DNA of 64,000 bases. Source: Aestuariirhabdus sp049985285. Lineage in GTDB: Bacteria > Pseudomonadota > Gammaproteobacteria > Pseudomonadales > Aestuariirhabdaceae. Position numbers and translations under genes: made by a program. The notes beneath the pieces are model-generated. The model was not told the origin of the DNA, searched no databases, and saw only the letters and a list, made by a program, of their open reading frames with translations. The stretch covers positions 434,001 through 498,000 of the forward strand of contig NZ_JBNIEU010000002.1 of NCBI RefSeq assembly GCF_049985285.1, read 5' to 3'. Shown piece by piece: positions 36,432 to 45,057 of this stretch; within the stretch, counting starts at the first letter, position 1, and the number at the start of each line of letters is the position of its first letter.

Positions 36432-37991
36432 TCAGTTGAGTGCAGTACAGTGCACGCCCTGGCGCAGGGCAGGGTGCAGTTCCGCGCGGTTACGGCCCTG
36501 CTGCTTGGCGGTATAGAGCGCTTCGTCGGCCGCTTCGAGTAGCTTGTCGGGCATCATCTCCAGGGTTGGAACCGTGGTGGCAATGCCCAGGCTGATGGTA
36601 ACCACCTTCGCCGCGGAGGAGTCTTCGTGGGGGATGGCGCAGGCTTCTACGGCCTCGCGAATTGCGTTTGCGACCCTGCTGGCGCCGTCGCTATCGGTGT
36701 CGGGCAACACCACCGAAAACTCCTCGCCCCCGTAGCGTGCCAACAGGTCCGAGCGTCGATGTACGGCATTACCCATGGCCTTGGCAGTTTGGCGCAGACA
36801 GTCGTCACCCATGCTGTGCCCGTAGTGGTCGTTGTAGAGTTTGAAGTGGTCGATATCCATAATAATGATGGATAGAGGCTCATTTTTACGGCAGCCACGA
36901 TGCCATTCATCCTCGAGTTTGCGGTCAAACTCGCGTCGATTGGGCAGCTCGGTCAGGTAGTCGAGGTGGGCGAGGGCGTCCAGAATCGCGGCGCTCTGTT
37001 TGGAGCGCAGCTGGGCATCCAGTCGCGCTTGTGCCACTTTCGGGTTGGATAGGTCAAACAGGACATCCGCCGCGCCCGCGTCGAAAGCGGCCATCTCCTG
37101 CTCATCGTTGAGGCCATCGAGCAGGATCAGTACCGATGTGTGGCGATAGCTGTGTTCACGCTTGAGTCGGCTACAGAGCGCTAGCCCTTCGCTGGTCAGT
37201 GATGGGTAGTCGATCAGGATCACATCAGGGGCGCAGTCCTGCTCTTTGAGCCACTGTTCGGCCGCGGCAGCGCTGGGTCTGTTGATGAGGATATAGGCCG
37301 CTTCCAGCTCCACCAGGTTGCAGCGGGCCGGATCAAACTCGCCGACCAGTAATACGTTCTGTTTGGGTTTGAGTTGGCAGGCGGCAAGGGACTCCGGTGC
37401 GATCGGAAGCTCGGTTCCTGCGAAGAAATGGCGTAGCAGGTCGTAAGTAGGGAAGCCCAACAGGGGTTTTTTGTTGAGGGAGGAGAACATCACCGGGAGG
37501 CGGGTTTTATAGATATCTCCCTCCCACTCTTTCTGCCACTCCAGCAACTCCGCGGGAAATTGCTTGAGGAGCTCGGCGGACGGAAACTCAAGCCCCACTT
37601 CGGCGGTGAGTGATTTCAAGAAATCGGGGTTCGAGATGTCCTTGCCATCAATCCAGAGGGCTCGGTAGACGCGAGTACGAAACTGCGAGGCCAGCTTGGG
37701 GTCCTGTTCACGCAGGTGATAGGCCACCTGATTGACCAGGCGAGTGTTGGGTCTAAACGGGGGCGCATGGACCGTAATCTCTGATGCCCGTTTACGGACC
37801 ACCGCGACCTCATTAAGAATCTGGTTTTTTTCATCCGGCGTGACCACCGCGCTGGTGGCTGAGGCTTCGTGTTCTATTCCGCGCCATTGGATGCGCTGGG
37901 TATCCCCCATGGAGATCAGCCGCTCGTTGAGGGCGTAGCAAAATGGACAGTTAAAGTCGGAGTAAAACTGAATGGTATCGGTTGTATTCAT
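36432..37991 (-). CDS. DsbA-like / receiver-like / GGDEF fusion diguanylate cyclase
   Basis: A 519-residue soluble protein. Residues 1-205 form a DsbA/FrnE-type thioredoxin fold with the redox motif C-P-F-C-Y near 16-20 and the cis-Pro region F-P-T-Y-D-L-L near 178. A receiver-like segment follows (about 215-330; D-V-I-L-I-D-Y-P and L-I-L-L-D-G-L). The GGDEF domain (about 345-510) has an intact G-G-E-E-F near 420, so it should make cyclic di-GMP. No signal peptide is present, so the thiol domain would face the cytoplasm. The 37992-38322 gap contains no gene. Confidence 0.87.
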   Translation of the reverse strand: MNTTDTIQFYSDFNCPFCYALNERLISMGDTQRIQWRGIEHEASATSAVVTPDEKNQILNEVAVVRKRASEITVHAPPFRPNTRLVNQVAYHLREQDPKLASQFRTRVYRALWIDGKDISNPDFLKSLTAEVGLEFPSAELLKQFPAELLEWQKEWEGDIYKTRLPVMFSSLNKKPLLGFPTYDLLRHFFAGTELPIAPESLAACQLKPKQNVLLVGEFDPARCNLVELEAAYILINRPSAAAAEQWLKEQDCAPDVILIDYPSLTSEGLALCSRLKREHSYRHTSVLILLDGLNDEQEMAAFDAGAADVLFDLSNPKVAQARLDAQLRSKQSAAILDALAHLDYLTELPNRREFDRKLEDEWHRGCRKNEPLSIIIMDIDHFKLYNDHYGHSMGDDCLRQTAKAMGNAVHRRSDLLARYGGEEFSVVLPDTDSDGASRVANAIREAVEACAIPHEDSSAAKVVTISLGIATTVPTLEMMPDKLLEAADEALYTAKQQGRNRAELHPALRQGVHCTALN

Positions 37992-38322
37992 GCACAGAGC
38001 CCCGTCGATCTGTTGTGAACAGACTGGCTATTCCTTTGTTGAGCGATCCTTCAGAATATTCTATCTCATGGATATGGGATAGGAATCCAGATCAATACAT
38101 CCTACCCTATCGGCTGGCGAGTTTTGCCGGTCTGGTACTCAAAATCACCATTGCGATACCGCTGGAATCGCGCTCCATGCCGGCACCAGGGGCAAGCTGA
38201 TCGCTTCGTGCAATAACAGGGCTCCCGCCGGCGCAACGGTGACATTGGTGTTGGCTTTTAATGCGCACAGAGCCCTGAAGATAGCGCAACGCGATAACAG
38301 TAAGGCTTCAGGCGGGAGGGCG

Positions 38323-38361
38323 CTATCTCAGGGCACTATCTCAGGGCACTATCTCAGGGCA
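38323..38361. repeat. Three 13-bp tandem repeats
   Basis: CTATCTCAGGGCA occurs three times in a row. The last unit contains the DUF808 stop codon. Because the unit is not a multiple of three, slippage would change the protein's C-terminus. Confidence 0.85.
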
Positions 38362-39218
38362 CCGATCAACTTGACGCAGGCGACCAGCAGGGTGCCCAAT
38401 ACCAGCCCCACCACCAGGTCGGGCAACATGGAGGGCAGTATGTCGAGGGCGTGGTGCACCGCATCAATGTTGTGCACGTACATTCCTCCACCGACCAACA
38501 GCATCGCGACAGTACCGACCACGCCGAGCAGGCGAATCACCCTGGGGAGTGCGGCGACCAGCCCTTCACCCATCAGCTGGTACGGACGCCGCAGCCATGG
38601 CGCCTGTTGTGGTGCGCGCTCTATCAGGTAAAAACCGGTATCGTCCATGCGCACCAGAAGCGCAACCGCACCGTAAACGCCGACCGTCGCCAGCAGCGCA
38701 ATCAGACTCACCACGATCACCTGCACCGCGAACTGCTGCTCAATCACGGTTCCCAGCGTAATCACAATGATCTCGATGGAGAGGATAAAGTCGGTGCGGA
38801 TGGCACCTTTTATTTTGCGGGCTTCGAGCTTGAGGATCTGGGCGGGGTCAGCGGATTCTTGCGCGGCTATCGCGTGGGGCTTATGGGGGAAAAACCATTC
38901 GCTTACCTTTTCGGCCCCTTCGTAGCTGAGATAGGCACCACCCACCAGTAGGATGGGCACGATCAAACCGGGCAGGTAAGCGCTCAGCAAGAAGGCCAGC
39001 GGCAGGATAATCAGCTTGTTGACCATGGAGCCCTTGGTGATGGCCCAAACCACAGGCAGTTCACGGGATGCGCGAAACCCGGTGGCTTTCTCGGCATTGA
39101 CGGCCAAATCATCCCCCAGCAGTGCGGCGGTCTTCTTTACCGCCACCTTGCTCATTACTGCCGCATCGTCGAGCAGTATCGCGATATCATCCAGGATCGC
39201 AAAAATTCCACTGGCCAT
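38349..39218 (-). CDS. DUF808 (YedI-like) inner-membrane protein
   Basis: A 289-residue membrane protein. The N-terminal signature (M-A-S-G-I-F-A-I-L-D-D-I-A-I-L-L-D-D-A-A then K-T-A-A-L-L-G-D-D-L-A-V-N) and following V-W-A-I-T-K-G-S-M match the DUF808 family exactly. About six helices follow. E. coli YedI is a member; function unknown. Monocistronic, with a short basic tail encoded next to the 13-bp tandem repeats. Confidence 0.9.
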   Translation of the reverse strand: MASGIFAILDDIAILLDDAAVMSKVAVKKTAALLGDDLAVNAEKATGFRASRELPVVWAITKGSMVNKLIILPLAFLLSAYLPGLIVPILLVGGAYLSYEGAEKVSEWFFPHKPHAIAAQESADPAQILKLEARKIKGAIRTDFILSIEIIVITLGTVIEQQFAVQVIVVSLIALLATVGVYGAVALLVRMDDTGFYLIERAPQQAPWLRRPYQLMGEGLVAALPRVIRLLGVVGTVAMLLVGGGMYVHNIDAVHHALDILPSMLPDLVVGLVLGTLLVACVKLIGALR

Positions 39219-39349
39219 AGATTATCAACACTCCGTCTTTGAAGGGGGAGGAGCGCACACCCAAGGCCGCTCCGGGTAAAAAGAGAATATTATCCTACTG
39301 CATTTTATGGTTTGTTTGTGATGGCCCGGTGAAACGGGCCGTCGCACCG

Positions 39350-40186
39350 CTATTCGCTGACCAGCTGGTCGCATTTAAAAAAAGCGCCTTTGTCGGTGCC
39401 CAACACCTCAACCAGCCTGGGCAATAGCCGGGACATCTTGTCGAACAGCCCCCACGGAGGATTAACCACTATCATGCCGGAGGAGGTCATTCCGCTGCCG
39501 TCGGTATCTGCGCAGAGGCCCAACTCGAAACGCTGAATGTTTTTGATGCCACTATGGATAAACGATGTTTCCAGCTGGGCAATGCGCTTGCGGTCGACCA
39601 CAGGGTACCAGACTCCGTAGGTGCCGGTGGCAAAGCGTTTGTGGGCGCTCTGGACTGTTTTGAAAACCTGCTCGTAATCCGATTTGATCTCATAGGAGGG
39701 GTCGATCAACACCAATGCCCGGCGCGATATCGGGGGCAGGTGTGCCAGAACACCCTTGAGACCATCCTGGCATATCACCTTTATGCGCCGGTTGCCCTCG
39801 GTGTTTTTCCTCAACCGGTCGGCATCATCCTTGTGCAGTTCGTACAACCAGGCATTGTCTTTCCTGCGCAGAAACTGGCTGGCGATAAGGGGGGAGCCTG
39901 GATAATAGCGCAACCGGTTCGATGAGTTGCAGGCGGCGATCGTCTCGAAGTAGCGCGATAACTCAGGAAACTGACCGGCTTCTAGTTTGCCAATGCCGTT
40001 GGCGTGTTCTGCCAGTTTGAGGGCATGGCTCGACTCCAGGTTGAACAGCCCTGCCCCCGCGTGGGTATCGATGTAATCAAAGGGCTTGTCCTTCCTGGTA
40101 AAGTGCTCGAGGGCCTCCACCAAAACAATATGCTTGATGACGTCGGCAAAATTTCCAGCGTGAAAGGAGTGTCGGTAGCTGAGCAA
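39350..40186 (-). CDS. rlmJ: 23S rRNA (adenine-2030-N6)-methyltransferase
   Basis: A 278-residue SAM-dependent enzyme methylating A2030 of 23S rRNA. RlmJ proteins begin M-L-S-Y-R-H-x-F-H-A-G-N, and TTG at 40186 gives just that; an ATG at 40225 would add 13 unconserved residues. F-D-Y-I-D-T-H-A-G-A-G (SAM site) lies near 35 and the N6-adenine catalytic motif reads D-P-S-Y near 163. Stand-alone housekeeping gene. Confidence 0.92.
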   Translation of the reverse strand: MLSYRHSFHAGNFADVIKHIVLVEALEHFTRKDKPFDYIDTHAGAGLFNLESSHALKLAEHANGIGKLEAGQFPELSRYFETIAACNSSNRLRYYPGSPLIASQFLRRKDNAWLYELHKDDADRLRKNTEGNRRIKVICQDGLKGVLAHLPPISRRALVLIDPSYEIKSDYEQVFKTVQSAHKRFATGTYGVWYPVVDRKRIAQLETSFIHSGIKNIQRFELGLCADTDGSGMTSSGMIVVNPPWGLFDKMSRLLPRLVEVLGTDKGAFFKCDQLVSE

Positions 40187-40334
40187 AGGGAAACCCTGTT
40201 CGTGAGATCGACGATCGGTTGTCATCGACCTGGGTGGAGACCAAGGGCTATTATCGCCACTGCGAGGGTTAAATGCTATTGATGGCGTTGCGGTAACACG
40301 CCGGTCGCTGCTGTAGCGGGTGAGGCTTGGCGTT

Positions 40335-40802
40335 TTAATCGCTCATGGGAACCGGTACCAGGTTACTTTTCAGGTACAGCGGGTGGGCGGGCTCGCCCGA
40401 TTTGTTCATTTTGAGGTAATGCAAATGGGGTAGCGATTGTTTTACGGCGCTGGATCTTTGCAGATAGCTGCCATCGTTACCCCAGGCGGCCACAACGATC
40501 GCCGCCTCTTTTGCCAGCGCCGCAAGCCATGCATCGTTCTCGGCTCCGATGGGGGCAGGGTAGGCTTTCATGTCGGCGGGATCCGTTGCGCGGTAGGCAA
40601 ACAGGTTGGCCATGCACACGCCGCCATAGCCCCAGGAGGTAGCGAAATTGATACAACGGATAAGGGTTGGGTCGTCTACCGTCTCATCGGCTGTCGATGG
40701 GTTCAGGCCGATGACCATCGCCATGGGCTTGGTCTCATCCCAAATACGCCACAGCGCGTAGCGGTAGCGTCGGCAAGGGGATAATTTGGCGTCGGCTTTC
40801 AA
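40335..40802 (-). CDS. DUF1643 domain protein
   Basis: A 155-residue soluble protein. It has the DUF1643 features R-Y-x-L-W-R-I-W near 13-20, M-V-I-G-L-N-P-S-T-A-D near 29-39 with D-D-P-T-L-R-like continuation, and A-W-G-N near 105. DUF1643 proteins are widespread and of unknown role, and some sit in mobile or defence regions; this one is in core sequence. Its stop lies 110 bases from rlmJ; same strand. Confidence 0.88.
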   Translation of the reverse strand: MKADAKLSPCRRYRYALWRIWDETKPMAMVIGLNPSTADETVDDPTLIRCINFATSWGYGGVCMANLFAYRATDPADMKAYPAPIGAENDAWLAALAKEAAIVVAAWGNDGSYLQRSSAVKQSLPHLHYLKMNKSGEPAHPLYLKSNLVPVPMSD

Positions 40803-40863
40803 TCAATGGCTCCGCTGCAATTCAGGCTCGGGCGACTCATCATCGGATCTCTCGGGCGCGGTT

Positions 40864-41085
40864 CTAATAGGATGAATTGGGCGTATTATCAGGGTCGATT
40901 TCGCCATAGACCTCTTCAGGATCGACGTCGTTGATAAGCAGTATTTCCCTGACGGTTTCAATCTGGTCGAGTACCATCTGGTAGCGATCGCCGTATTCAT
41001 AGCGGGTCACCTCTATCGCTTTCGGCATGTAGGTAAATGCAATCTTGAGTGCCGTCAACGCCTCGTTATCGATTTTTTCGCTCAT
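40864..41085 (-). CDS. Small acidic hypothetical protein
   Basis: A 73-residue protein starting at ATG 41085 (an in-frame GTG 9 bases upstream is the alternative). AAGGTGG provides the ribosome site. All helical and acidic, with E-K-I-D-N-E-A-L-T-A-L-K and V-R-E-I-L-L-I-N-D-V-D-P-E-E-V. No cysteine or signal peptide. Small, but its codon use and ribosome site look genuine. Family unknown. Confidence 0.6.
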   Translation of the reverse strand: MSEKIDNEALTALKIAFTYMPKAIEVTRYEYGDRYQMVLDQIETVREILLINDVDPEEVYGEIDPDNTPNSSY

Positions 41086-41134
41086 GCAGGCCACCTTCGT
41101 GTTTGCTTCAGTGCTATGTCGTCGGGAATACCGA

Positions 41135-41545
41135 TCATGGAGCCAGCATGGTATTCAGGCTTGACCGCACGCCCTGTTCGCCAATGCTCGGGTCAAGAGC
41201 GCCGCGTCGTGTCCCATCCGGGCCGAACAGCACAAGAACCGTCGTACCCACCTTCTGTTGCCGGCTAAACGCCCGTCCCTTGGGGGTGTTCACGTCAACC
41301 ACCAGGAACTCCACGCTCTGCTCAAAGTCCGGGCGTATCCGATTGAGCAGGTCCATGGTTTCAATGCCTCCCACCGTATTCTTATCATGGGTTAGCACCA
41401 CAACCGCCGATCCCTGGCCGATTTTGGACAGGTCGTCGCTAAACCCCTTGGGTAGCAACATCACCGCGGCGGCCAGTATAAAGCAGACAAATAGAATAAG
41501 GACCAGGTTGGTCGCTCGGGATGAACCCTGCTGTGAATAGCGCAT
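41135..41545 (-). CDS. Membrane-anchored thioredoxin-fold-like protein without CxxC
   Basis: A 136-residue protein with one N-terminal membrane helix (about 13-30) and a C-terminal ~95-residue domain. The domain reads S-A-V-V-V-L-T-H-D, then V-E-F-L-V-V-D-V-N-T-P-K-G-R-A-F-S-R-Q-Q-K-V-G-T-T-V-L-V-L-F-G-P-D-G, which has the spacing of a thioredoxin fold (strand, helix, strand, cis-Pro-like turn). The redox cysteines are absent, so it would be a binding or structural protein. Oriented for export of the domain. Confidence 0.6.
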   Translation of the reverse strand: MRYSQQGSSRATNLVLILFVCFILAAAVMLLPKGFSDDLSKIGQGSAVVVLTHDKNTVGGIETMDLLNRIRPDFEQSVEFLVVDVNTPKGRAFSRQQKVGTTVLVLFGPDGTRRGALDPSIGEQGVRSSLNTMLAP

Positions 41546-41652
41546 AGTGATAAAGACCCTTTGTTGGATGCAAACAATATACTAAAGCGGTTGTATGGGG
41601 TCAGGTGATATTTTCATATGACACCCCATAGGCGGGTGCCGCCTGCGTTGTA

Positions 41653-42189
41653 CTACCAATATTTTTGATCGCTTAATGCTTCCACGCATTCCGTGGCGCC
41701 TTGCATAGGCTGCACCGGGTGGCCGTCAAGGGACTGAGCCAGCCAGCCTTCGGGCTGACTCAGTACAAAGGGAGCTTTTACAATCTGTTCGCTGATCTGT
41801 TTAAAACCGATTTTGGAATAAAAAGCCGGGTCGCCGTAGGTGAAGGCCAGGTCGACGTCCATACGCTTTAAATGCTCGAGCCCATAACGGATCAGTTCTT
41901 GTCCTATGCCCGAGCCTTGAACGCGGGTAGAGACTGCAACCGGCGACAAAATAAACGCAACCTGATCGTTGGGCACAATAAAACGACTAAAGAATATCGA
42001 CCCAACAATACGATCGTTCTCCGTTGCAATGCAGCCAATTAGATTTTTTGGTGCTGTGTCAGCAATCAGCCGTGAAACCAGATCGGCAATAATTCGGCCC
42101 TCGGATTCGCCCTCTGATGCAGAGAATACATCGGAAAAAAGCGCTACAACGTCCGCGGTGTCCGATGCTGTGAATAGTGAATATTTCAT
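41653..42189 (-). CDS. GNAT-family N-acetyltransferase
   Basis: A 178-residue acetyltransferase. The acetyl-CoA binding loop is V-A-V-S-T-R-V-Q-G-S-G-I-G-Q-E-L-I near residues 84-100 (R-x-x-G-x-G pattern). A-F-T-Y-G-D-P-A-F-Y-S-K-I-G-F near 115-129 matches YhbS-type members. Substrate unknown. Single gene. The 42190-42352 gap shows no gene. Confidence 0.9.
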   Translation of the reverse strand: MKYSLFTASDTADVVALFSDVFSASEGESEGRIIADLVSRLIADTAPKNLIGCIATENDRIVGSIFFSRFIVPNDQVAFILSPVAVSTRVQGSGIGQELIRYGLEHLKRMDVDLAFTYGDPAFYSKIGFKQISEQIVKAPFVLSQPEGWLAQSLDGHPVQPMQGATECVEALSDQKYW

Positions 42190-42352
42190 AGTAAAAGGTC
42201 AGCCTGCCACGATATTTTCAGCGAGTTTACTCTCTTCAAACTAGCCTACCGTCTTGAAATGGTTCAGAGAAGCCCTGTTTTCCTACCCTACAGGTCGTTT
42301 CAGTACCAAGGGAAGTATGCAGCTTTTTTATCCCTCATAACCGGCGATAAGT

Positions 42353-43148
42353 CCCGTCAAACCCTATGCCGGCAGGCAATAATCCACCGCGCCGGAGGCG
42401 CTCCTGCAAAGTGCAATGATGTAGAACCGGCCTCATGGGTGACACTTAAAACCGGCCACATAGGTAACACCTATGCTGGTCGGTCAGTACCCTTCCTCCC
42501 GTCATCCTCGCGAATGCGGGGATCCACAGCAGATTGAATTACTGGATGCCCTCCTTCGAGGGCATGACGAAGGGGAAGGGGCTCCCGACATCCATGTTGC
42601 CGCAGGGCAAAGAGATGAAGTCGCCCGACGGGGCGAGACCCGTCAAACCGTTTGCCGGCAGGCAATAATCCATCGCGCCGGAGGCGCTCCTGCAAAGTGC
42701 AATGATGTACAACCGGCCTCATGGGTGACACTTAAAACCGGCCACATAGGTAACACCTATGCTGGTCGGTCAGTACCCTTCCTCCCGTCATCCTCGCGAA
42801 TGCGGGGATCCACAGTACCTTGAATTACTGGATACCCTCCTTCGAGGGTATGACGAAGAGGGGAAGGGGCTCCCGACATCCATGTTGCCGCAGGGCAAAG
42901 AGATGAAGTCGCCCGACGGGGCGAGACCCGTCAAACCGTTTGCCGGCAGGCAATCATCCACCGCGCCGGGGGCGTTCCTGCAAAGTGCAATGATGTAGAA
43001 CCGGCCTCATGGGTGACACTTAAAACCGGCCACATAGGTAACACCTATGCTGGTCGGTCAGTACCCTTCCTCCCGTCATCCTCGCGAATGCGGGGATCCA
43101 CAGTACCTTGAATTACTGGATACCCTCCTTCGAGGGTATGACGAAGGG
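42353..43148. repeat. Three tandem copies of a ~287-bp intergenic repeat
   Basis: Copies begin at 42353, 42639 and 42927 with CCCGTCAAACC (periods 286 and 288); the third is cut at about 43148. Each has the block GTCATCCTCGCGAATGCGGG followed by GATCCACAG, and CCCTCCTTCGAGGG, a hairpin. Identity is very high, differing by single bases. Apparent frames in it have no coding character. No gene lies in 42190-43409. Confidence 0.92.
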
Positions 43149-43210
43149 TTGTGCCTGAAATTTCAGGCCGCTTCGGGGGGAAGGGAAAAGCTAAGAGTTG
43201 CCTGAGAGCC

Positions 43211-43356
43211 CCTGATCGCTCTCGGCATCCCTGCCTTCCGCGATCTACGCCCATCCCCGGGCGCCGCTATCGCCATCCGTGGCTCTCGCGGCATACGACC
43301 CACAAGGATGTGGGGAGTGCCGATTGCGCAGGAGCGCAGCTATCGGCCCGCATCCC
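43211..43356 (+). repeat. Dispersed intergenic element, copy 2
   Basis: Shares ~65 near-identical bases with 35210-35274 (43292-43356), plus weaker similarity before it. It fills the space between the tandem array and the fdh terminator. Confidence 0.8.
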
Positions 43357-43363
43357 TGGACAT

Positions 43364-43386
43364 AAAAAAAGGCACCCGAGGGTGCC
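43364..43386 (-). terminator. Terminator of the formate dehydrogenase operon
   Basis: GGCACCC/GGGTGCC with a 2-base loop; seven As on the plus side (43364-43370) form the U-tail for minus-strand transcripts. It follows the gamma-subunit gene by 24 bases. Confidence 0.85.
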
Positions 43387-43409
43387 TTTAATCAAGTCAG
43401 CCAGGAGAG

Positions 43410-44393
43410 CTAGCTTTCCTGTTTCATTCGCTTGTACCAGAGGTTGTGGTGCTGCTTGGCCCAGGCCTCGTCAACATGACCACTGTTCATGCCCTCGAGG
43501 GCACCTTCGGTACCCAGTGATCCAATGTAGATATGGAACAATGAGCCGCAGAACAACAGTACGGCGGAGCCAGCATGGATCAAGTTAGCGTTCTGCATGG
43601 TGTCGCGAATCTGCCCATAGTTGGGGAAATCCAGCACCAGACCGCTGCCCGATACGATCAGTCCCAACAGGACCACGATCCAGAACCAGACCTTCTCGCC
43701 GCCGTTCATGTAGTCGGCATCGGGGTGCTCGTTGCCGATAATGCCGCCACCCTTGGCGAACCACTTGATGTCGATCAGGGTGAAGAAGTTATTCTTCATC
43801 CATTTTACGATCATCACCAGCAGGGCGATGCAAAATAGCGGCCCCAGGTAGTTATGCACATCCTTGCCAAGACTGAGGAAGGTCGAAAAGGCATCCTTCC
43901 CCATAAGCGGGATCAGAACCGATTTACCGTAGAGAATGCAAAGGCCGGTTACACCCAGCAGCAGAAACAGTATCGCCACGAACCAGTGAATGGTTCGGTC
44001 GGCACGGTTCCAGCGCTCGATGGTCTTGCCGCTGCGAGGCTCACTGAGGCGATTGGGTCCGATCAACAGGTAAACCAGTACCAGGGTGACCAGGCTCAGG
44101 GACAGCGCCCAGGCGCCGCCCGGAGAGATCCACTGGGCGCGGAACTCCATCCACCAGGTTCCTGACTCATTGATCAGCATACCGCTTTCGTTGCCCTGTA
44201 TCTGTGTAGTGCCGATGGAGCCGTGGCGCACATGATCCCAGAATGCCGTGGCGGAGTCAGGAGCGACTGCTGCCAGGGTATAGGGGACCATGGGTGCCAG
44301 AAGCAACACCAGAGCACAACAGACGAGCGCGAGGTTAACGCCGCGTAAGCGGCGTTTCATCCCCGGGTTCTCTGCTTGTGTCGATGATTTCAT
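43410..44393 (-). CDS. Formate dehydrogenase gamma subunit, cytochrome b
   Basis: A 327-residue inner-membrane subunit that takes electrons from the beta subunit to quinone through two b hemes. ATG 44393 is preferred over 44399 because GGGAAAG is 6 bases ahead. An N-terminal helix and a ~90-residue periplasmic region precede four helices of the FdnI/FdoI type. Histidine candidates are in T-I-H-W-F near 143, D-V-H-N-Y-L near 181 and N-L-I-H-A-G near 274. It is ~110 residues longer than E. coli FdnI, as usual for FDH3-type gamma subunits. Last gene of the operon. Confidence 0.9.
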   Translation of the reverse strand: MKSSTQAENPGMKRRLRGVNLALVCCALVLLLAPMVPYTLAAVAPDSATAFWDHVRHGSIGTTQIQGNESGMLINESGTWWMEFRAQWISPGGAWALSLSLVTLVLVYLLIGPNRLSEPRSGKTIERWNRADRTIHWFVAILFLLLGVTGLCILYGKSVLIPLMGKDAFSTFLSLGKDVHNYLGPLFCIALLVMIVKWMKNNFFTLIDIKWFAKGGGIIGNEHPDADYMNGGEKVWFWIVVLLGLIVSGSGLVLDFPNYGQIRDTMQNANLIHAGSAVLLFCGSLFHIYIGSLGTEGALEGMNSGHVDEAWAKQHHNLWYKRMKQES

Positions 44394-44431
44394 AAGCATC
44401 TTTCCCGTTAAGCGGGTTAACAGCGCTGCCG

Positions 44432-45028
44432 TTAACCCTTGGCTTTACGACCGTAGGCCATGGACTGACCCCAGGCACCCGCATTGGAGCCGCGATAGGT
44501 CACACGCTCACGGAAGATGTCGGAAACATCGTTCGCATCACCGGCCAGCAGTGCCTTGGTCGCGCACATCTCTGCACACGCAGGCAGTTTGCCTTGGGCG
44601 ATACGGTTGGCTCCGTACTTCTCCCACTCGGCCATAGAGTTATCCTCTTCAGGACCCCCGGCGCAGAAGGTGCACTTGTCCATCTTGCCGCGAACGCCGA
44701 AGGCGTTCTCCATCGGGAACTGCGGCGCGCCGAAGGGGCAGGCCATCAGGCAGTAACCGCAGCCGATGCACTGGTCTTTGCTGTGCAGCACGATGCCATC
44801 CTGGGCTTCGTAGATACAATCAACCGGACACACAGCGATGCAGGGAGCATCGGTGCAGTGCATGCAGGAGACAGAGATGGAAGCCTCATCCGCTTCGCCA
44901 TCGTTGATGGTAACAACGCGACGACGGTTGATGCCCCAAGGCACCTCGTTGGTGTTTTTACATGCGGTAACGCAGCCGTTGCACTCAATGCAGCGCTCCG
45001 AATCACACAAAAATTTCATTCTAGCCAT
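44432..45028 (-). CDS. fdhB: Formate dehydrogenase beta subunit, four-cluster ferredoxin
   Basis: A 198-residue electron-transfer protein. Start at ATG 45028 (M-A-R-M-K-F-L-C-D), preceded by AGGA; an upstream start would add 17 poor residues. Four [4Fe-4S] sites: C-I-E-C-N-G-C-V-T-A-C near 10-20, C-M-H-C-T-D-A-P-C near 53, C-I-G-C-G-Y-C-L-M-A-C near 89, and C-T-F-C plus A-C-A-E-M-C near 120-160. Unlike E. coli FdnH it has no C-terminal membrane anchor, as is usual for FDH3-type beta subunits. It overlaps the 5' side of nothing; 29 bases separate it from the alpha gene. Confidence 0.92.
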   Translation of the reverse strand: MARMKFLCDSERCIECNGCVTACKNTNEVPWGINRRRVVTINDGEADEASISVSCMHCTDAPCIAVCPVDCIYEAQDGIVLHSKDQCIGCGYCLMACPFGAPQFPMENAFGVRGKMDKCTFCAGGPEEDNSMAEWEKYGANRIAQGKLPACAEMCATKALLAGDANDVSDIFRERVTYRGSNAGAWGQSMAYGRKAKG

Positions 45029-45057
45029 GATAATTATTTCCTGTGCTATGCGGCTGC

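Noticed and set aside
42353..43148. CRISPR array
   Set aside because: The period is ~287 bases with near-identical whole units and no short repeats separated by unique spacers.
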